The notes under the pieces: generated by a model
Database searches by the model: none
Told to the model about the DNA's origin: nothing
What the model saw: the letters and a program-made list of their open reading frames with translations, nothing else
Program-made: the position numbers and the translations under genes
Assembly (NCBI GenBank): GCA_947471745.1
Contig: CANJKZ010000139.1
Span: forward strand, 2,246,501 to 2,310,500
Reading direction: 5' to 3'
DNA: 64,000 nt
Origin: Closterium sp. Naga37s-1
Taxonomy: Eukaryota; Streptophyta; Zygnematophyceae; Desmidiales; Closteriaceae
Part shown: positions 12,101-22,650 of the stretch, one piece after another
Layout of the letters: the number at the start of each line of letters is the position of its first letter
Position numbering within the stretch: position 1 is the first letter of the stretch

Positions 12101-15100
12101 TCCTGCAGAAAGGGGGGGGAGAGGGTATGGGAGCGAGTGTGAGCGACAAGAGAGAGAGTGGGACGGGAGTGGGACGGGAGCACGGAACTGCCGCGTTGGC
12201 ACCAGCGTTGCATACTGCTGCTGCTGCTGCTGCTGCCCCGCCTGCCCTGCCTGCCCAGGCCTGAGCTGGCGCGAGTCCATCCCTGTCACCCCCACAGCCA
12301 GGGTGGGCCGAGGGGCGAGCTCTGGTGCAGGCTATGTGTGCCGCCACAGTCGTGCGGAGCGATGGGCAGAACGATGGGGGGCAGAGGGTGGCAGGGAATG
12401 GGGGGGGTGGTGGGGAGCGCACGACTGAGGAGGTGCCGACGGGCAGGGCCGGCGAAAGGCAGAGAGATGAAACGCAGATTGAGGCGTAGGAGGAGGCACA
12501 GAGTAAGGGGGGAAATGGAGGGAAGGACGCAGGGCAAGGGAGGGAGAAACATGGGTGATCACGGAGGGAGGGACACGGGGGAGAGGGATGGTGAGACAGA
12601 GGGAAAACCGGAAGGGAGGACACGGGGGAAAGGGAGGGAGGGGGGAGGGGGGGGAACGGAGGGAAGGTCAGCGGGGGAAGGGAGGGAGGGACAAGGGGGG
12701 AACCGGTCTTCCGGACAGGGTTGAAAGGCGGGAGAAACAGTGGCGAAAACGGAGGGAAGGACGAGGGGATAGGGAGGGGGGGACAGTGGGGAAACGGAGG
12801 GAAGGACAAGGGGGGAAACGAGAGTGATGGGGGGCGGAATTGGAGGGAATGACGAAACGGGATGCATTCAAGGGGGATATGCACAGGGATGCGGAGGGTA
12901 AGGCGAGGAGAGAAAGAGGGAGTATTGAGAGAGGAAAGAAGGGGAGGGCAAGTGCAAACGGGTGGAAGGCCACGGGTGACACAACGAGAAAGGTGATTCG
13001 AGAGATATGGCATAAGGGAGTATGTAGGGGTTGAACGGGATTGTGGGGATGAGCAATCTGAAAGCAGCGAGTAGGGAGGGGGGAGCAGTGTCAAGTCCAT
13101 GATCCCTAAACGAGCTCGCCAAATCCATGTCATGCCCGTTATCATTCTGCAGGATCACACTCACGCACGGTGAGTGTTGGTGCTGCACATGCATTCTGTG
13201 AGACGCGAGTCAGGGGCACAGTTTGAAAATCCCTGGAATGAGAAACGGGGGAGCGGACAGGGGCATAGAGGGAAGGGATGAGTGGAGATGGGCGGGAAGG
13301 TAGTAGAGGACAAGGGAGGGCAGGGACGAGAAGAGAGGAAGGGAAGGGAGCGAAGGGGTAGGGTTTATCAAGAGATTACAAGGGGCGTGTGAGGGGGGAA
13401 GTGATAAACACGAGGCGAGGAGGTAAGTGGGAGCAGCACGGGTGAGAGTCGGGAGAAACAGCGCATACGGAAGGGGGGGGAAGGGAGGGTGGCGAGTAGG
13501 AAAAGATGGCAGAGGCGGAAATGAGATTATGGGTAGAAAAGGACGGGGGGAGATGGGCTGAGAGTGAAGGCACGAGACAGGCTGCACTGTGAGGGACGGG
13601 GGGAAAAACGAGGGAAAAGGCGAAGTGAGACGGAGGGAAGGGAGGCACTGGTGGGGAGAAGAAGGGCAGGTTAGGAAGGAGGACGTGTGGCTGGGAGGGT
13701 GGGGAGTGGAAGAGTGGGAAGCATGAGTACGTGATGAGAGGAGAGAGTGATGGGTGTGAGTGAGTGATGGGTGTGAGTGAGCGATAGGTGTGAGAGGGTG
13801 AGAGAGTTTAGGGGTGAAGGAGAGGGGTGTTGGAGAGGGGTGGAAGTCCTCTCACACCTGCAGCAGGGGAAGAGATGAGTGCGGGGAAGTGGAGAGGGGC
13901 TGTTATGAGACGTCACATGGGAGGTCAAGCTTCCGCAGAACCATGCCGTATGCTGGCATAATGCCCTCGCGCACCTGCAGCACTCTGAGGGGATGGGTGG
14001 CACAGACAGGAATGGCAGGGATGGTACAGAGGGGAAAGTGTGGGGATGGGTTGAGACGATTCAACACTGGCTTGTACAGCACCAGCGGTATACAGGCACA
14101 CTTGCTCGCACACCTACAGGCTGTAGGGGGGAAGAAGGGAAAGGGGGGAGGGGAGAAAGGAGAGGGAGGTAAAGGGCGGGGATGGCGCAGAGGGGAAGAG
14201 GCGGGGAGGCCAAGGGGAGAGGATTGTGCACAATGTGTGCACACATTGTTGTGATCAATGTCACATGGGTGGCGCGGGGATGGAGAAGAGAGAGGGGTTG
14301 AAACTTGAAAAAGGTAAAACTACTAGCAATCCCCGTCACCACACATTTCCTCTCGCTGTGAAACCCTCACACATTCATCACCAACCAAGCTCCCCATTCC
14401 CTCCCCCCCCTTCTCCCCTCCCTCCACCTTCCTCCTCCCCCTCCCCACCCCCCCTCCATGCGATTATTCCCGCTCGCTCCTCCCATCTTCCCCGGATTAT
14501 CGAGGAATGAATTTGCAATCTCGTCGCAAAAGAACCCAATTTCGTTGTGTATGACTTCCCCTCCATCCCTTCCCCCCCCCCCACCCCCCCCCTCCCTCTA
14601 CCCCCCCTTCCCCGCCCTTTTCCCCCCCTCCCCTCTCCCAGCCCTCTTTCAGCCCTCTCCCAGCCCACTACCAGCCCTCTCACAACCCTCTCGTTCCACT
14701 CCCCCACATCTCCCTTCCCCCCCGCCCATCGTCCGCACCTCTAGGAAGGCGTCGGCAGAATCGTAGTGAGAGCACCCGCCATGCCCATCTGCGGCCGCCG
14801 AACCGCCTCGCGTGGTACCTCGATCATCAGCGCCAGCCGGATCTGCAGCACCGTTACGCGCAGCAGGCACGCGGAGATTGGTGCGGAGAAGTTGGCGCAT
14901 GGCAGGGTATGGAGGGGAAGAAGGGAGGAAGAGGGGAGGGGGGTGAGCGAACAATGGGAGCGACGAAGACGGGCGCGTGACGAACATGGACGGACCACAA
15001 CGGGTAACGAGAGCGACAGGATCAAACCTTGCGGGACGGGAGTTCTTGAGCGACGAAGTGAGTGTGCGACGGGGGAGTGTGCAGAACGGGTGTGTCAAAC

Positions 15101-15700
15101 GTGGGTGTGTGAGCGACGGAACCGATGAGGTGACAAACCTTTGTGAGCGGTGGGTTTGAGCGAGCGACGTGAGGGAGTGCGCGGAGGGATCGAGTGAGCG
15201 ATGCGAATGTGGGGCTGAGGCGAGCGGCGGAGAAGGTCGAGAGGGACGGGAGGGAAGAGAAACACGAGAGGAAATGCGGGACGGAGGCGACATGAGGGAC
15301 GGGAGGGCGGAGCGATGATCGCGAACCTGCGCGAGGGGAAAGGGATGGATGGGAGTTGTCCTGTGGGGGACGGGAGAGGGGTAAAAGGAGGCGAATGGAG
15401 GGAAGGAAGGGAGGTTACGAGGGAGTCTGATCCGAGGGTCGTGGGCGACGAGCACGATCTACGATTGCTAGGAAAGGACTTGCGAGGGCGACGGGAAGGC
15501 TAGGCGAGGGCTTCAGTAAGGAATCGCGTGGGCGAACGGAAGGAATAGTTTTTGCGAAGTGAAGGGAAAGCGGCGAGCGACGGGATGGGAGAGCGTGGGC
15601 GACACTAGAAGTAAGCGTGGGCGACGGGCGCGGGAAGGGAGCGCCACCTAAAAGGCGACGTGAGGGAGGCGAGCGCTAAGAGCGGTTGAAGTTTTGGCCA
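12100..15700. repeat. strand-asymmetric purine-rich low-complexity tract
   Basis: For most of 3.6 kb the plus strand is G/A-rich (GGGAGGGAAGGACGGGG-like units), apart from a C/T-rich block at about 14,340-14,740. It holds a short (CTG)n near 12,215. Long Pro/Ser/Leu frames on the minus strand are consequences of composition. A few islands of normal complexity (about 13,100-13,200, 13,910-14,120 and 14,750-14,910) interrupt it. Confidence 0.7.
14753..14906 (-). other. normal-complexity island, exon-like
   Basis: About 150 bp of balanced composition in the purine tract. One minus frame encodes a hydrophobic peptide (ISACLLRVTVLQIRLALMIE); another is open from an ATG and ends at a GAG|GTGCGG donor-like site. 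Islands at 13,910-14,120 (minus, peptide VREGIMPAYGMVLRKLDLPC after a CTGCAG acceptor) and 13,107-13,200 (minus, QNDNGHDMDLASSFRDHGLD) may belong to the same unidentified minus-strand gene. No family recognised. Confidence 0.2.
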
Positions 15701-16285
15701 AGGACTGGGAGGTCGTGGAGCGACCAGAGCGACGTAGACAAACGGAAATACATGTATTGTGAGAAGTGGGGAGCGTGTGAGTGACAGGTTTGAGCGTGTA
15801 ATCTGCTCGAATCCTAAAAGGGAACAGGTGAGCGATGTCTTAGAAAGCCGAGATGTAGCCACCTTGTGGACGTTTGCGCTAACATTATGTGCGAACAGCA
15901 TGTGCGAGTCAGGATTACGAGTGACAGGAGTGAAGGGAGTGAGTAATGCTTCCGTTGACCGTAAGATTCGTAGTCGAGTGACAGGTGTTTGCCTAATCAT
16001 TTACGGGATAAAGCCAATTCTGAGGGCTAAGGAGCCCACTACCATGGAGTCTAGAAAGGTAGTCCCGAGCTTCAAGTTTCCGAAAGTATGAACAGTAGTT
16101 CCTGTTTTGTGTTTTCCTGGCGATGGCTGTGACTGTTGTGGCTGTGTAGTTTCAGCCAATCAAAAACAAGGGCTCCAATCACCCCTTCGGGGGCTGCGAG
16201 AGAAGGGTGTTCCAAACCGGGTTACCTGGTTCCGTAGCGAATTCTAGTTCAAGAATCTTGAACTTGAAGAGTAGCCATTCTAGAC
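15700..16285. other. no gene recognised
   Basis: Ordinary-complexity sequence with only short frames; no motif recognised. Confidence 0.4.
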
Positions 16286-16289
16286 TCGG

Positions 16290-16474
16290 GCTTTAAAGCG
16301 ACGGGCAACTTTTGGCAGTGTTGGGTTCAGAAGTTTTTTTTTTGAACCAGGCTTGCCAGCGCGAAAGTGCTGGCTGGCGAAAACCAGGATTTCGTGCGGA
16401 CACTTTCCATCCGCAGTAACAGTTCGCCAGGGTTCTGGGTTTTTGGTGGCAAATGTGCACCGTCGCTTTAAAGC
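16290..16474. mobile_element. small inverted-repeat element (MITE-like)
   Basis: A perfect 15-bp inverted repeat, GCTTTAAAGCGACGG at 16290-16304 and its complement at 16460-16474, encloses 155 bp. The interior also contains a GCCAGC/GCTGGC stem. The pair could fold into a long hairpin as miniature inverted-repeat elements do. No target-site duplication was established. Confidence 0.45.
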
Positions 16475-17943
16475 AGCGGTATACATTTGGCAGGGCTAGT
16501 GCCAAAAGTTTATAAAAGGGACCTGGTGGTAACCGAATTACAAGCCCACCCAACCTCTCTCTCGAGAATCAACAAGTGGCCCCCAACTCCTCCAAGCTCA
16601 CTCGAATGTCATAAGTTTATAGATGCCAAAAGTATACTCATTCATTTCCCCCCACAGCAGCTCACTCGCGTTCTTAGCATGCACTACTAGAATAATCTTA
16701 CCTACATCATTGAATTGAGTCTCTTAGGCTTATGTCATACGCCGAAGATTGCGGCGGAGCCAGCGTCGCCGAATACGCATTCATTCGTTTGGTCGCCGCG
16801 GCGTCGCCGTGCGGCTTCGCCGCACTTTCCGTAGATATCTCGTTGGCTCCCCACAAGGGCCTAGAGTCGACCTCCGTCCCATAATCCGCTCGTCGCAAAT
16901 CGCCTCCGCATCGAGCCAACAGTAGCGGCCTCGTCCCACCGCAACTTGCTGCCTCGTAGGCTCGCCTCAACGCCCGTCGCGGCGTCGCCGCGCCGCAAAT
17001 CCGCTCCTGGCTTCGCCTCGACGCAAATCCCCGCTCGCGGCGTCGCCTCACCGTTCTCCCCTTCCCGCATCCCGTTCTCCCCTTCCCGCATCCCGTTCTC
17101 CCCTTCCCGCATCCCGTTCTCCCCTTCCCGCATCCCGTTCTCCCCTTCCCGCATCCCGTTCTCCCCTTCCCGCATCCCGTTCTCCCCTTCCCGCCTCCCC
17201 ATCTCCCGTTCCCGCCTTCCCATTCCCCTTCCGGCCTCCTTATTTTCCCTTCCCGCCTTCCCATTCCCCTTCCCACCTCCCCATTTTCCCTTCCTGCCTT
17301 CCCATTCCCCTTCCTGCCCCCCCATTTTCCCTTCCTGCCTTCCCATTCCCCTTCCCCCCTCCCCATTTTCCCGTCCTGCCTTCCCATTCCCCTTCCCTCC
17401 CCTTCTCTCCCTTCCCAGTAAATAGTCGCTGATTCGCCTCGCCAACTGTGTGAGCGTAGCTTCGTAGTTCGTGACGGAATGCGGAGGGGGGGATGCGGCA
17501 AAGGAATGTCGAAGGTGCCTTGCGACAGGGGGAATGCGGCATCTATGCGGCGGCGCGACGGCGCGACGGCGACGGCGCGAATGCGTCTGGGCGCACGAGA
17601 CGGCGCGAGCGTGTCTTCATATACGCGCGAAGCCGGGATTGCGGCTGGGCGAACGCGAGGCGCCACTAGCACTCGCCGTGTCGCCACTCCTTGGTTCGTT
17701 CTACCTATTCTATTAGCAGTCTCTTGTTCTCCCAGGTGTGAGCGCGGCAAGGTGAGTTTGGTGACGGGTGAATATCCCATTTTGTGACTGACAACCTTCC
17801 CAACCGTGGCTCCCTCGCAACAATTAGGCCTCAGCTTTTCGCCAACACTCTCGCCAACGTGTTTTTTTTCTCGTTGAGGCGAAATCGCCTTTACACACTG
17901 TTCAAAACAAACAGTAGTGTCAAATGTATACTGCTGCTTTAAA
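16466..17943. mobile_element. ~1.48-kb segment bounded by a second inverted repeat
   Basis: CTTTAAAGCAGCGGTATACA at the left end recurs inverted at about 17,917-17,943 with roughly 3 mismatches over 27 nt. The left copy overlaps the right arm of the 185-bp structure, so the two share terminal sequence. The interior carries the 21-bp repeat and GC-rich sequence but no recognisable transposase: possibly a non-autonomous DNA transposon. Flanking duplications are not evident. Confidence 0.4.
17051..17420. repeat. 21-bp tandem repeat grading into related units
   Basis: Seven near-perfect units of GTTCTCCCCTTCCCGCATCC plus one base run to about 17,200. They continue as diverged 21- and 42-bp relatives (CTTCCCATTCCCCTTCC) to about 17,420. 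Both strands read open (Ser-Pro-Phe or Arg-Glu-Gly-Asn repeats), which reflects periodicity divisible by three rather than a supported protein. Confidence 0.85.
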
Positions 17944-18020
17944 AGAATGAAAGAATGTAAAGAACATTAATCCCTTACAAAGCCCCCTATTGTGCGGAAG
18001 GGGGAACTAAATTGTATTGG

Positions 18021-18455
18021 TGTTACGAATAGTAATGAATGAAGGTTACAGTGCACTCCCGACCGCAGCTAAAGAAGCACGCAGTATCGAGAACGAATGT
18101 GAAGAGTCAGAGTTGACTCGAAACGTCAGACGGTTGGGATGCATCTGGACCGTCGGAAGCAGACGGCATCGGCAACTGCAGGCAGGAGGGTTCTGGCGGG
18201 AACAGTTTCGTAACTGTACGCGCCGCACGGTTGGGAATGAATTTGAATAAGGGAATGTACCCCTTAGAGTACATGGCTAGCTAGGTCGATTCCTCTTCCC
18301 TGTACTCATATTTATATTTGATGTATTTGCATGTTTTAATCATCTCAAGCATTTTACATTCACTCTGCTATTGAGGTCAAGGGCCCACCACTAGACTAGA
18401 AGTGTGCGAACCTTCCTGAGGTGATCCTGGTTACGATCAACTTCTGATCGCAGCA
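18021..18455 (+). repeat. Copia-1 5' LTR
   Basis: 435 bp, TGTTACGAATAG at the start and GATCGCAGCA at the end. A TATA-like CATATTTATATTTGATG lies in the 3' part and could serve the promoter. The LTR abuts the primer-binding site directly. Confidence 0.97.
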
Positions 18456-18467
18456 TGGTATGAGAGC
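18456..18467 (+). other. Copia-1 primer-binding site
   Basis: TGGTATGAGAGC directly after the LTR differs by one base from TGGTATCAGAGC, the usual plant Copia site complementary to initiator methionine tRNA. Confidence 0.9.
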
Positions 18468-18541
18468 GACTCAGGAATCTTTCGCACCCCGAAAATTACG
18501 ACATTCGGAAAGTGGCGTCCGGCACACGCTCGCGTGTAAGA

Positions 18542-19792
18542 ATGGCCGGAGGATCTGGCGGTCAGACGAATCTGACGGCTGAAGCGCAACCCAACCCGGC
18601 TGCGACAAGCGAGGGGACGACGACGATCGGAACCGAAGTCCTCGCACAACTGCTTCAGCGACTCACCAGCTTGGAGCAAGGACTCCAAACATTGCGGAAC
18701 GGCGACGCGGGAACATCCTCGCAACCTTCTCAACCAGCCCCAACCGGCCAGAACGCCGCCCCGCACACATTCTCCCTCGACACAAATGGTTCAACTCCCA
18801 AGACTCCCCGTCCTAGTGAAGAGGCAATTCTCTCTGCGCAATCAAGGTTTCTCAGCATATCAAGAATAAAGTCAAGTACCTGCTTTGACGGCAGAGATTT
18901 CTATACCTGGAGCTTCGAACTGGAACTCCTGCTGCAGAACGCCCAAATCTTTCATTATTTCGACGGGAGTTACACGGAGCCTGCCGAAGACACCGACGAC
19001 GCCAAGGCAAGATACTACAACGAATCCCTGATGGCGTACGGGGTGCTCCTGCGGAACATGTCGCCGGCGGAGCAATTGAGCATTCGCTCATACAAAACAT
19101 CAGCCGCTCCAGCCCTCGACGCTTGGCGCCATCTCAACGGCGTGTATCAGCCGAAAGACTCAGTTTCTTCGAGCCGGCTGCTCAAGCAGCTACTGGAAAC
19201 CAAAATGGCCCCAGGGGAGAAGGCCAACAGCTACATCAATAGCCGTCGGAGCCTTCGCGACCAAATCGCGAAGTTGGGAAGTTCGATTTCGGAAGAAATT
19301 TTCGTGAATATCGTACTTCAAGGGCTCGGCCCTGAGTGGCGGCCCTGCAAGGCGCTTCTCCGACAGCAGGGGGTCATCTCGGAGGCCGCCCTTTGCGCCG
19401 CCCTTCTCGTCAAACAACGGGATATGGATCAGCAGCGACCAGCGCCACGACGAGAACGAGAACGGCTCGCCTTCTACGCCGACAACAACGAAGAGCGAAG
19501 GCCGCGGCGCCTCTACTGCAAAGTCTGCAGAAACTTCGGGCATTTGGCGGATCGATGCAAGTCCCGATCTCGCCCTCGCCAGACCAATCCGAGCAACTGG
19601 TCCGGCCGACAAGACGCACGAGGCGACGTGCGTCCAGGCCAGGGTTATCAACCCCCACCCGCGCGCAACCTGAACCCAGCAGTTCAGCATCAGCAGCAGC
19701 AGCCGTCATCGACTGCCAGTACGCAATGTCATGAGCAACATGGCCATGACAGGCGAGTCGCGTCGTCGCCGCGTGCGCTCACCCTCACCTGA
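18542..19792 (+). CDS. Copia-1 Gag (nucleocapsid) protein
   Basis: About 416 residues from the ATG at 18542, the first good start after the primer-binding site. A Ser/Thr/Gln-rich N-terminus is followed by a UBN2-type gag domain (FDGRDFYTWSFELELLL; later LLETKMAPGEKANSYI). Near the C-terminus is one CCHC zinc knuckle, CKVCRNFGHLADRC, with the spacing CX2CX4HX4C. It ends in a His/Gln-rich tail. The frame overlaps the protease frame by about 60 nt, whereas most Copia elements carry one continuous Gag-Pol. Gag would form virus-like particles in the cytoplasm. Confidence 0.9.
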   Translation: MAGGSGGQTNLTAEAQPNPAATSEGTTTIGTEVLAQLLQRLTSLEQGLQTLRNGDAGTSSQPSQPAPTGQNAAPHTFSLDTNGSTPKTPRPSEEAILSAQSRFLSISRIKSSTCFDGRDFYTWSFELELLLQNAQIFHYFDGSYTEPAEDTDDAKARYYNESLMAYGVLLRNMSPAEQLSIRSYKTSAAPALDAWRHLNGVYQPKDSVSSSRLLKQLLETKMAPGEKANSYINSRRSLRDQIAKLGSSISEEIFVNIVLQGLGPEWRPCKALLRQQGVISEAALCAALLVKQRDMDQQRPAPRRERERLAFYADNNEERRPRRLYCKVCRNFGHLADRCKSRSRPRQTNPSNWSGRQDARGDVRPGQGYQPPPARNLNPAVQHQQQQPSSTASTQCHEQHGHDRRVASSPRALTLT

Positions 19793-21059
19793 GCCAGCAC
19801 CACACCCCATTGGCGCGTTCACCAACAACAACCCGTTCAGTCCGCGCCGCGACTTCAACGACGACGACGACCAGGACTGGAATCTTCCAGTCCCGCTGCT
19901 TGAAAGTCCTCCGCATGTACTTGATATGCGGGTGGCGCCATTCGACTGGCTCTCGCGCGAGCAATTTCTGAAGTTCGACACCCCGCACATCGTCACGCCG
20001 CGACTGGCGCTGCTCGCACGTGACGACAACAAGCGCTACAACACTTGGTATCTGGACAGCTGTTGCGGTCAGCATATGGTGGGCTCCGAGCGTTACATAT
20101 CCAACGCCGTCGCCACCCCCACAGTCACTTACGTCACCGTGGCTAACAACACTCGCCTGCGCGCAAGCGCGCAAGGCATCGTCGTGCTCAAGGCACGCGG
20201 AAGCCGCACGCACATCACGCTCAGCGATGTGCTGATCGTCCAGAACCTGCGCTTCAACCTGCTTTCCGCCGCACAACTCATGGATTGCGGCGTTGAACTC
20301 AGCACGGATCGCGCAACGCGCGACATTCTGCTGCACTTCGAATCACGAAACTTCCCCCGCAGGCAGATCGGACGAGCGCACTCCGAAAATGGAGTGTACG
20401 TCCTGGATTTTGACATTCCCGACTGCAGCGGCGATTTGCACGAGTTAATTGATCTCGTGCCACTGCGCTTCGAGCACATCCACCGCAGGGATTGGAAGCA
20501 CCCTGACGACAGACCGTGGGTGCCGCACCATCCCCACCCACGCGAAACGGCGCTTCATGACCCTGACACAGACGGCATCTGCAGGGATTGCCACACGCCG
20601 ACGGCGTCAACCAGCGCAATTGCCGGCCGCGGACTCGCCGCCATCGCCGAAGCAGAACGCCACGCGCCGCCAGAAGAAGGAATGTCGCAGTTGGAGCTCG
20701 AAATCACCACGCACGGTGTGTTCGGCACACCAGAGCACCCTCTCATTGGTTCCCCCTCACAACACCTTCAAGGCATGCTGCGCGGAACTAGCGTCGGCAC
20801 CTTCGATGCCCATGGCGTGCCTCGACCCTACACCTACGAGAAGTTTCTGGACATCTACTCCCATTGGCGCAACTCGTCGAAGAAGCTTACCGTGGAACAG
20901 GACGAAGATTTGGCGCGGCGCGAAGCTGAGGAACTCCGCCGACAAAGCCTCGCCAAAGCACGCGGAACATTCGCTTGCGGCGCATGGGGAGCCGAAGCGG
21001 AAGAAAGTGCCTCCAATGTAGGGGGGGTGGGGAAACGCTGGCGGATGGGGAACAAGTGA
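19731..21059 (+). CDS. Copia-1 Pol segment 1: aspartic protease
   Basis: 442 residues in a frame different from gag. After an acidic linker comes WYLDSCCGQHMVG, aligned with the usual W-x-L-D-S-G-A-x-x-H-M of Copia proteases. The catalytic Asp is present, but the conserved Gly-Ala is Cys-Cys. Next come TLSDVLIVQNLRFNLLSAAQL, typical of the C-terminal protease fold, and a variable His/Pro-rich spacer. The frame terminates in a GGGGGG-rich stretch, and the GAG-pre-integrase region resumes in another frame by about 21,450. I read this as a frameshifted pol. Confidence 0.8.
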   Translation: MSNMAMTGESRRRRVRSPSPEPAPHPIGAFTNNNPFSPRRDFNDDDDQDWNLPVPLLESPPHVLDMRVAPFDWLSREQFLKFDTPHIVTPRLALLARDDNKRYNTWYLDSCCGQHMVGSERYISNAVATPTVTYVTVANNTRLRASAQGIVVLKARGSRTHITLSDVLIVQNLRFNLLSAAQLMDCGVELSTDRATRDILLHFESRNFPRRQIGRAHSENGVYVLDFDIPDCSGDLHELIDLVPLRFEHIHRRDWKHPDDRPWVPHHPHPRETALHDPDTDGICRDCHTPTASTSAIAGRGLAAIAEAERHAPPEEGMSQLELEITTHGVFGTPEHPLIGSPSQHLQGMLRGTSVGTFDAHGVPRPYTYEKFLDIYSHWRNSSKKLTVEQDEDLARREAEELRRQSLAKARGTFACGAWGAEAEESASNVGGVGKRWRMGNK

Positions 21060-21447
21060 TACCGGCGGATGGGGAACCAGCGGCGGAACTTGGGCCAACG
21101 CAAGCGGTGGATGGGGCGCCGCAACTGGCGCCGACAACAGCGGATGGGGGACTTTCCGCGAAGAACAAAAGGGGGGAGAAGATAAAGCAGAGGAAACTGA
21201 GGCAACACCTGAAGTTGTTCCTCTTGGTCGTCCCCCGCGCCATGCTCCACTCGCATTACCTCCTCCTGACAACCCACCGCACCGCGATCCATGGGACACC
21301 ATTGACTGGGGCAATGAACCGTCAACCCCGCGCCGCACTGTTTACGGACCCGCTCCCGAACCACGCGAACCCACCTTTGCCCCTGGAACCATCCCTGGGA
21401 CCAATATTCCCCTCTCTGAGGTTCGCGACAGAGAGTTTCTGGCACTA

Positions 21448-22650
21448 ATGTTGACTACCGCCAACGATGAGGATGAAGCAGCAGAAGAAGCATCAGCAGC
21501 ACCTGCCCCTGTACCTGATGAGGATCCCGAAGAAGCTCGCGTACGCTTCATGCGCACTTCCGGCTTTCGCGCTGACGATGCGCTTTGGCATCAGCGTCTC
21601 GGACATCCTTCTCGCGCGACACTGAAGAACTGCATCGACGCAGGAGTCTTCGCTCCTGGGGCGCTGCTACGCCCAGACGGCACCGAAGTAAGAAGCACGA
21701 CACATCCGCGCAACTGCACCGTCTGCCCCGAAGCTGCGCTAAGTCACCAGCCGTTCTCGCTGCTTGAGCCAGGGACGAACCGCTACCCCAAGCTGTACAA
21801 GGTGTACAGCGATTTCCTGAACGTGGGGCACTGCGGAGTCAACGACGAAATGTACACGCTTACCTTCATCGACGCCGGCACGCGTTATGTGTGGATCGTG
21901 AACGTTGAAACACGCGACAGAGCCTATGAGGTGTTTTGCCTCTGGCTTGCGCACGCGCAGCGGCAATCCGGGGAGAAGCTAAAAATCTGGCAATCTGACG
22001 GCGCAAAGGAGTTCAGGAGCAACCAGATGCAGAGTTACCTCGCGCAAAAGGGGATCGAGCACCACATTTCTCTTTCCTACGCACACCAGCAGCAGGGCGT
22101 AGCTGAGCGAACGAACCGCACGCAGATGACGAAGGTGCGAGCATTGATGAAGCAGTCAAAACTGCCGCCAATTTACTGGACTTACGCGATGCACCACGCC
22201 GTGCGGGTGCACAACCTACTGTCAACCACTGCCATCATCGGCAACCTGTCCCCGCATGTGAAGTGGACCGGGACCAAAGGGGACACCTCCATGCTCCGCG
22301 TGTGGGGGTGCATGGTCCAATACCGCCCGCCGACATCAACCATCGGAAAATTCGCCAGCCGCGCCCGCTGGGGCATTCACCTTGGCATCAGTCACGAGCA
22401 CAAAGCGTGGATCGTGCTGGACCTGCTCAGTCAGAAGACCACCCACGCTCGCGACGTGATCTTCTACGAACGCCTCTTCCTCGTTCAGTTCCGCCACGAC
22501 GAACAGACGAACGCGAACCGCGTTTACACGAACGATGGGCACAGTTACGCAACACCCGAGGCGAGTTCACATGGCAAGATCGGCGCAGCAGCGACGACGA
22601 CGACGACGACGATACCCCAGGAGGAGGAACGGGCGGAACAGGCGGAAGCG
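21448..22650 (+). CDS. Copia-1 Pol segment 2: integrase
   Basis: The open frame continues to 22,911, but its Copia similarity ends near the GAC run. The HHCC zinc domain is visible (LWHQRLGHPSRATLKNC then CTVCPEA). The DDE core follows: Asp in VYSDFLNVGHCG, Asp in WQSDGAKEFRSN and Glu in QQQGVAERTNR. Then LSPHVKWTGTKGD and VWGCMVQYRPP mark the C-terminal part. It would insert the cDNA into chromosomes. A (GAC)n run at 22,592-22,613 lies where this frame gives way to the reverse-transcriptase frame. Confidence 0.88.

Noticed and set aside
12087-13145. 352-residue minus-strand frame
   Set aside because: Pro/Ser/Leu-rich translation of the purine tract; no domain, and opposite frames are equally open.
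16707-17780. 357-residue minus-strand frame with Arg-Glu-Gly repeats
   Set aside because: Produced by the 21-bp repeat, whose period keeps all frames open.
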